DNA from: an uncultured Amylibacter sp.
GTDB lineage: Bacteria > Pseudomonadota > Alphaproteobacteria > Rhodobacterales > Rhodobacteraceae
Length of the DNA: 10,814 bases
Direction of reading: 5' to 3'
Assembly: GCA_938001995.1 (NCBI GenBank)
Contig: CALLAV010000341.1
Span: 1 to 10,814, forward strand
Each line of letters opens with the position of its first letter. The first letter of the stretch is position 1. The notes under the pieces are model-generated. The model ran no database searches, was not told the origin of the DNA, and was given only the letters and a program-made list of their open reading frames with translations. The translations under genes and the position numbers were made by a program. Of the stretch, positions 6,357-10,814 are shown piece after piece.

Positions 6357-7148
6357 TTACGATCCAAACGTCATCGACGCCCACCAGCTCTCATAGAAGT
6401 GTTTACTGCCTTCGGGCAGCCGTTCAATCCGAACCGAATTCAGTAACACGCGGCTGCCTTTGGGAAACGTCACTGTCGCCACACCTGACCCATCCGTCTG
6501 TACGCGCGTCTGCTTCACATTGTTCTTTTTGGTGAACACATTGATTGGATAATTCGGCATCGGTTTTCCACGCCACAATAGTTGTACAACCACAGATGTG
6601 TCACCGTCGTACGGCGTCCCTTGCACAACCAATTCAAACGGCAGACCTGTTGCTAGATCCGCACCACCCTTAGACGAGCCAACCTGAACCAGTGCTTTTG
6701 CGTTGCGTGAATAAATCTCTGAAATTCCAATCTCGGGCAGCCCCTCCGCGCGGTGTTTCTCCAACACGAAATCGAGCCCCTCTGCCTTTAGGTAATTCGC
6801 CAACAGATCCGGCTTTGATTTGGTAAACGCTAACGTGTCGGGGCGCGATTCATAGGACAGGACCTGCAAACCCGCTTTGGGTGTTTTGTCCTGATAGGCG
6901 GGCCGATCCCCCGCGCGCCCGTCATACGGCGCGGTCTTCTTACCCACCGTAACGGTAAAGTTTTTGAAGCGCTGCTGCACAAAAGGGTATTCTGATCCAC
7001 CAAAATCTTGCCCGACTCGCAACTGCACATTCACAGGTGCACCCGCCTCTACGGTGTAGTCTTCAGCTTCCAGCCAGAATTCATGCGCCGCTAATGGACC
7101 TGCCATCAGAAATGCCATAAATAGGATTGAAACCCGCAACTTATCCAT
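6357..7148 (-). CDS. DUF4198 periplasmic protein, likely metal-uptake accessory
   Basis: Protein of 263 residues with a signal peptide (MDKLRVS, hydrophobic core, cleavage after PLAA) so that the mature chain starts at H22: HEFWLE. The AHEFW start followed by VEAGAPVNVQLRVGQDF is characteristic of DUF4198 (PF10670) proteins, periplasmic proteins often found beside nickel/cobalt uptake genes and once mis-annotated as NikM. The C-terminal half (about 165-255) looks like an Ig-like or carboxypeptidase-regulatory-like beta domain: WRGKPMPNYPINVF, then TDGSGVATVTFPKGSRVLL. ATG 7148 is chosen over a TTG at 7163 because GAAGGGG lies 6 nt upstream of it and the signal peptide begins there. It diverges from the HupE/UreJ-type gene with only 16 bp between start codons, which supports a shared metal function. 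The particular metal is not shown by the sequence. Confidence 0.82.
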   Translation of the reverse strand: MDKLRVSILFMAFLMAGPLAAHEFWLEAEDYTVEAGAPVNVQLRVGQDFGGSEYPFVQQRFKNFTVTVGKKTAPYDGRAGDRPAYQDKTPKAGLQVLSYESRPDTLAFTKSKPDLLANYLKAEGLDFVLEKHRAEGLPEIGISEIYSRNAKALVQVGSSKGGADLATGLPFELVVQGTPYDGDTSVVVQLLWRGKPMPNYPINVFTKKNNVKQTRVQTDGSGVATVTFPKGSRVLLNSVRIERLPEGSKHFYESWWASMTFGS

Positions 7149-7164
7149 AATCGACCCCTTCAAA

Positions 7165-8319
7165 ATGATGCCTTACCAAAGATATAGCGCCCTGCGCCTG
7201 TTTGCCATTCTTTTCACTGCAATTGTGATGGCGTTCCCGTCAAGCGCGCATGAAAACGTCCCTGCGATTGTCGATGTCACCGTGGATGGCAAAAACGTCA
7301 GTCTCTCGCTTGATGTGAATTTGGAATCCCTTTTGTCTGGCACCGCTGATGAAGACGTTAGTGGAGAGACCGAAGAAGGGGCAGAAAAATATCTGCGCCT
7401 GCGCGCGCTGTCCGCTGCCGAACTGGCAGAAGCCTTTCGCCCATTTGCTGACGTGTATCGCCTTAACCTCGCGCTTGCCGTGGATGGTACACCCGTTGAT
7501 CTAAAAGCTGGAACACCAGAAATCCCTGAAACGGGAGACGAGGCCGAAGCACGCACCACAACCCTCAGCTATACTGCCACACTTCCCTCTGAGACGGGTA
7601 ACCTTACTTGGACATATCCTGCCGAATTTGGCGACAGCATCCTGCGGGTTTTCGTCCCCGGTAGCGCGGAATTCCCCGAACCAACACTGGCCGATTTCGT
7701 GCCCCGCGACACCACCGCAACTGTGGAACTGGGCAATATCACGCCCCAATCCATGGGCGAGGTTTTTGTCGATTACATCATTGCAGGGTTTGATCACATC
7801 ATTCCCAAAGGCCTTGACCACATTCTGTTTGTGATCGGCCTTTTCTTGTTGTCGACACAACTGCGTCCACTGTTGACACAAGTCACCATGTTCACGCTGG
7901 CCCACACCATCACGCTAGCCTTGGGCGCACTTGGCTATGTCAACATTCCCGGAAACATCGTCGAACCGCTCATCGCAGCCTCTATCGTGTTTATTGCCGT
8001 TGAAAACATATTCACCGACAAACTCACCCCGTGGCGACCGTTTGTTATCTTCGCCTTCGGCCTGTTGCACGGCCTCGGTTTTGCCTCCGTGCTTGGTGAC
8101 TTCGGTCTCCCCCCTGGCCAGTTCGTTCCTGCCCTTATCGCGTTCAACATCGGTGTGGAGATCGGCCAGCTTGCCGTCATCGCGCTGTGCTTCTTGGCGG
8201 TCGGCATATGGTTCCGCAACAAAGATTGGTATCACAAAGTCATCGTGATCCCCGCCTCTCTCGCGATTGCAATTATGGCGTTTTACTGGGTGTTGGACCG
8301 CACGGGCATGCTCGCCTAG
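7165..8319 (+). CDS. HupE/UreJ-type membrane metal transporter
   Basis: Protein of 384 residues of the HupE_UreJ_2 type. Order: signal peptide (about 1-28, cleavage after PSSA), a periplasmic beta-rich and acidic domain (H29 to about 200), then about six or seven membrane helices. The membrane part carries the family's polar residues: FDH at 209-211, GLDHILF at 216-222, LAHT at 246-249, VEN at 279-281, LLHGLGF at 300-306 and GVEIGQ at 330-335. HupE and UreJ are secondary permeases linked to nickel supply for hydrogenase and urease; related members may carry other divalent metals. No hydrogenase or urease gene is in the window. The start ATG 7165 (followed at once by a second ATG) has no recognisable ribosome site, because the upstream bases are the DUF4198 ribosome site in reverse. 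Its 3' end is 6 bp from the convergent permease gene. Confidence 0.85.
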   Translation: MMPYQRYSALRLFAILFTAIVMAFPSSAHENVPAIVDVTVDGKNVSLSLDVNLESLLSGTADEDVSGETEEGAEKYLRLRALSAAELAEAFRPFADVYRLNLALAVDGTPVDLKAGTPEIPETGDEAEARTTTLSYTATLPSETGNLTWTYPAEFGDSILRVFVPGSAEFPEPTLADFVPRDTTATVELGNITPQSMGEVFVDYIIAGFDHIIPKGLDHILFVIGLFLLSTQLRPLLTQVTMFTLAHTITLALGALGYVNIPGNIVEPLIAASIVFIAVENIFTDKLTPWRPFVIFAFGLLHGLGFASVLGDFGLPPGQFVPALIAFNIGVEIGQLAVIALCFLAVGIWFRNKDWYHKVIVIPASLAIAIMAFYWVLDRTGMLA

Positions 8320-8325
8320 CGCGCC

Positions 8326-9483
8326 TTAGTGATCCGAGTATGGGTCGAGTGAATCGCGCATCCCATCACCTAGGAAGTTGAACGCCAACACCACGATTAT
8401 CACGGGCAGCATCGGTATCGCTGTCCACGGGTAGATCTCGATCGACGCAAGGTTCTGTGCATCGTTCAACATCACACCCCAACTGACCGCCGGCGCACGC
8501 AGGCCAAGGCCAAGGAACGACAGCGCCGTTTCCCCAAGGATCATCGCAGGGATCGACAACATCGCACTGGCGATCAGGTGGCTGGCAAAGTTCGGCAGCA
8601 GGTGCTTGCGAATTACGCGTTCGGGCTTTGCGCCCATCATCTCGGCTGCGCGCACAAATTCTTCTTCCCGCAGGGCAAGGAATTTGGACCGTACCGCCCG
8701 CGCCAATCCGGGCCAATCGAGCAGGCCCAGAATAATCGAAATGATAAAGAACACCGCCACGGGCCCCCAATGGCTCGGCACAGCCGCGGACAGGGCCAGC
8801 CACAAAGGCAGCTCTGGCAACGAGCGCAAAATCTCAATCACGCGGTTCACCGCCCAATCCGTGCGCCCCCCGAAATAACCTGCGATCCCACCAATCGTGA
8901 TCCCCAGAATAAACGACACTGTAATCCCGATCAGACCCACGGTCAGCGACAACTGCGCACCGTACAGAATGCGGCTAAAGATATCGCGCCCCAGCCGATC
9001 CGCACCCCACAGGAACACGGTCGCACCTTCGGGTGCACAGAACAGATGGGTGTCTGAACGGATCAATCCCGCCAGCTTATATTCACGCCCTTTACATAGG
9101 AATTTCAGCTTTGCGGGGGCGCTTGTATCTTCGATATAATTCCATTGGAAATTTACCAAATCAGGCTTAGCCGTAATAGGATAAACATAGGGACCAATGA
9201 ACGATCCCTCATGCCACAGATTGATGCTTTGCGGTTTTGCATACAGGTGATCGGCGTTGCGTTCATTTGGCGTATAGGGCGAAATGAAGCCCGCAAACGG
9301 CAGGCTTAAATACGCCAACAAAAGGAACACGCCAGACCAAAACCCCAGCTTATGACGCTTAAACTTGCGCCAGATCAGCAGCCAATTCGGCGCGTCCAGA
9401 TCGGGGCGGTCCAGCGCCTTGATATCCTCGTTCGGATCATAAGGCGCATCATCCACGTAATGCTGGTTCGATAGATCGCTCAT
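8326..9483 (-). CDS. ABC importer permease, OppC/DppC type
   Basis: Inner-membrane permease of 385 residues for a dipeptide/oligopeptide-class importer. The cytoplasmic N-terminus (1-47) leads to helix 1 (about 48-67), a large periplasmic segment, then the BPD_transp_1 core with five further helices. The core opens with LGRDIFSRILYGAQLSL (164-180), typical of OppC/DppC, and the EAA loop that docks with the ATPase reads EFVRAAEMMGAKPERV (275-290). It is longer than most OppC/DppC proteins (about 300 residues) because the first periplasmic loop carries roughly 80 extra residues with two cysteines, C130 and C149. Its ATG overlaps the OppB-like stop by 4 nt (ATGA), so the two permeases are translated together. 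The substrate is unknown; peptides, opines, nickel chelates or sugars are all handled by this class. Confidence 0.9.
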   Translation of the reverse strand: MSDLSNQHYVDDAPYDPNEDIKALDRPDLDAPNWLLIWRKFKRHKLGFWSGVFLLLAYLSLPFAGFISPYTPNERNADHLYAKPQSINLWHEGSFIGPYVYPITAKPDLVNFQWNYIEDTSAPAKLKFLCKGREYKLAGLIRSDTHLFCAPEGATVFLWGADRLGRDIFSRILYGAQLSLTVGLIGITVSFILGITIGGIAGYFGGRTDWAVNRVIEILRSLPELPLWLALSAAVPSHWGPVAVFFIISIILGLLDWPGLARAVRSKFLALREEEFVRAAEMMGAKPERVIRKHLLPNFASHLIASAMLSIPAMILGETALSFLGLGLRAPAVSWGVMLNDAQNLASIEIYPWTAIPMLPVIIVVLAFNFLGDGMRDSLDPYSDH

Positions 9484-10505
9484 TTCCGACCCCCGTATTT
9501 AATCCGTGGGTCCAGCAGCATCAGCAACACATCCGAAATCATCGTCCCGATAAGCGTCAGCCCCGCGACAAACAATAGGATAAAACCTGCAAGGAACTGG
9601 TCCTGTGACTTCAACGCCTGCAACAACGCCGGACCAATCGTCTGCAAACCGAGCACGACAGACACCAAAACCGACCCCGAAATCAATGAGGGCAGCAGGT
9701 TGCCAATATCCGCCACAAACGGGTTTAGCGCCATGCGGAACGGGTATTTCAGCACCCGTTTTGTCGGCCCAACGCCCTTGGCCCGCGCCGTATCAACATA
9801 GGGTTTGGACAATTCATCCAGCATGTTGGCCCGCAACCGCTGCATCATGGCAGCCGCCCCAGATGTACCAATTACAAATGTCGGAATGATAAGATGTAAC
9901 AGCACAGATTTGATCTTCGCAGGCGACATTGGCTCGCCTTCAAACTCTGGCGACATCAAGCCACCGATAGGAAGGTTGAGATATTTGTGCCCGTAATAAA
10001 ACAGTACTAAGGCCAGCAAAAAGTTCGGCGTCGCAAGACCCAGATACCCGACAAAAGCCGAGGTATAATCCACCCAAGTCTTGGACTTCACCGCTGCCAA
10101 AATACCCAGCGGCAATGCCACGATATAGACAAACAAAACAGCCGCCACATTGACCAGTACCGTCAACCACAGCGCACCGCCCACGATTTCAGAGACAGGG
10201 CGGTCAAATTCAAACGACCATCCGAAATCCCCCTGCAAGATACCAGAAAATCCATGCGGGCCCGGAAAGAACCCCATCCAAATCAGATACTGTTTCCACA
10301 ACGGCTGATCGAGCGAGTATTCCTTGCGCAGAAACTCCACCTTGGCGATCCCGTCCGATTGCCCAGTGGCTTGCAGCTCTGCAATCAGGTTCGACAAATA
10401 ATCACCTGGCGGCAAGTTCATGATGAAAAATACCAACGCGGAAACCACCACGAGCGTCGCAAGCATCGTAATAAAGCGGTAGATGGCGTATTGCAGTATT
10501 TGCAT
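9480..10505 (-). CDS. ABC importer permease, OppB/DppB type
   Basis: Inner-membrane permease of 341 residues. Helix 1 (about 9-31) is followed by a periplasmic loop with the family segment GDFGWSFEFDRPVSEI (92-107) and the TM-domain core. LATPNFLLALVLFYY (157-171) and the EAA loop YVDTARAKGVGPTKRV (236-251) are standard for OppB/DppB, and the C-terminal LLMLLDPRIKYG motif is typical. It starts with ATG at 10505, sharing one base with the TAA stop of the upstream binding-protein gene (TAATG), with GCAGGG about 10 nt upstream. It should form a heterodimeric channel with the downstream OppC-like protein. No ATPase follows within the window: the next gene downstream is the convergent HupE/UreJ gene, so ATPase genes would have to lie upstream beyond the right edge or elsewhere. 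Confidence 0.92.
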   Translation of the reverse strand: MQILQYAIYRFITMLATLVVVSALVFFIMNLPPGDYLSNLIAELQATGQSDGIAKVEFLRKEYSLDQPLWKQYLIWMGFFPGPHGFSGILQGDFGWSFEFDRPVSEIVGGALWLTVLVNVAAVLFVYIVALPLGILAAVKSKTWVDYTSAFVGYLGLATPNFLLALVLFYYGHKYLNLPIGGLMSPEFEGEPMSPAKIKSVLLHLIIPTFVIGTSGAAAMMQRLRANMLDELSKPYVDTARAKGVGPTKRVLKYPFRMALNPFVADIGNLLPSLISGSVLVSVVLGLQTIGPALLQALKSQDQFLAGFILLFVAGLTLIGTMISDVLLMLLDPRIKYGGRK

Positions 10506-10814
10506 TAATTCACGCCCTGCTCGCTAAAGTAAAATTCATCCATTCGATGGATGCCAAAATGCGCACCCGGTTCCCATGCCCACAGGCCAACCTTTGGCAC
10601 GTTCTTCAACTTCTTAGACACGACGACAGGCTGCGGCGCTTCTGCCAGAATACCAATCGCGTACATTTCCTCAGCGTGGATTTGCAGCATCTCTTCCCAG
10701 ATCGACGCGCGTTTATCCGCATCCGTAGTCTTCTCCCACTCCTGCGACAACAGCATCAACCGCGCTGGTTTGGGCATATCAATCGCCTGACCTGCCTGCC
10801 CACCCGTCTGGTGA
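10505..10814 (-). CDS. ABC substrate-binding protein, family 5 (C-terminal fragment)
   Basis: Last 102 residues of a periplasmic solute-binding protein; the 5' part lies beyond the window edge, and the frame is open to 10813. The segment QEWEKTTDADKRASIWEEML, followed by IHAEEMYAIGILAEAPQPVVVSK, is the usual C-terminal lobe of SBP_bac_5 (OppA/DppA-type) proteins. It ends at TAA 10505, overlapping the OppB-like start by one base, which ties all three genes into one operon. The ligand cannot be judged from this fragment. The ATG at 10777 (MPKPARL) is internal and not the true start, since coding continues upstream in frame. Confidence 0.85.
   Translation of the reverse strand, partial: HQTGGQAGQAIDMPKPARLMLLSQEWEKTTDADKRASIWEEMLQIHAEEMYAIGILAEAPQPVVVSKKLKNVPKVGLWAWEPGAHFGIHRMDEFYFSEQGVN

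Noticed and set aside
8578..9057. 159-codon plus-strand open frame inside the OppC-like gene
   Set aside because: Arg/Gln/His-rich with no domain; it lies wholly opposite a conserved permease.

Overview
The window looks like a chromosomal segment from an alphaproteobacterium, most likely a marine roseobacter-type Rhodobacteraceae. This is inferred from moderate GC (a bit over 50% in the stretches I counted), tightly packed short operons, the pmbA/tldE–cysQ-like pair and the general look of the proteins; no rRNA or other phylogenetic marker is present. I see no tRNA, rRNA, CRISPR array, insertion sequence, integrase or phage gene, and no stretch over 300 bases lacks a gene.

Left part (4-2947, all minus strand): a secreted protein of unknown function (TTG start), a GC-rich hairpin, a PmbA/TldE-family protein, and a CysQ/inositol-monophosphatase-like phosphatase (TTG start) whose 5' end overlaps pmbA by 14 nt. 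A 112-bp divergent region (2948-3059) carries a candidate promoter, a 13-bp dyad and several GCAA-type motifs.

Centre (3060-5712, plus strand): the most interesting block. It holds a glycine/inosamine-type amidinotransferase with the whole catalytic set visible, a perfect 12-bp hairpin, a small exported protein of unknown function, and a TauD/TfdA-type Fe(II)/2-oxoglutarate dioxygenase joined to it by an ATGA overlap. The dioxygenase keeps its metal and 2-oxoglutarate residues but appears to have lost the taurine contacts of E. coli TauD. The trio could make and then oxidise a guanidino compound; that is inference from co-location only.

Right of centre (5715-8319): a 184-residue orphan (minus strand) ends 2 bp from the dioxygenase stop. 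Next comes a DUF4198 periplasmic protein (minus), divergent from a HupE/UreJ-type membrane protein (plus), with only 16 bp between their start codons. Both are predicted to begin with His-Glu after signal-peptide cleavage, and both families are associated with transition-metal (mostly nickel) handling, so they read as one metal-uptake locus.

Right end (8326-10814, minus strand): a dipeptide/oligopeptide-type ABC importer operon. The substrate-binding protein is cut by the window edge; the OppB-like and OppC-like permeases follow with 1-nt and 4-nt overlaps. Any ATPase genes would lie outside the window. The substrate cannot be told from the sequence.
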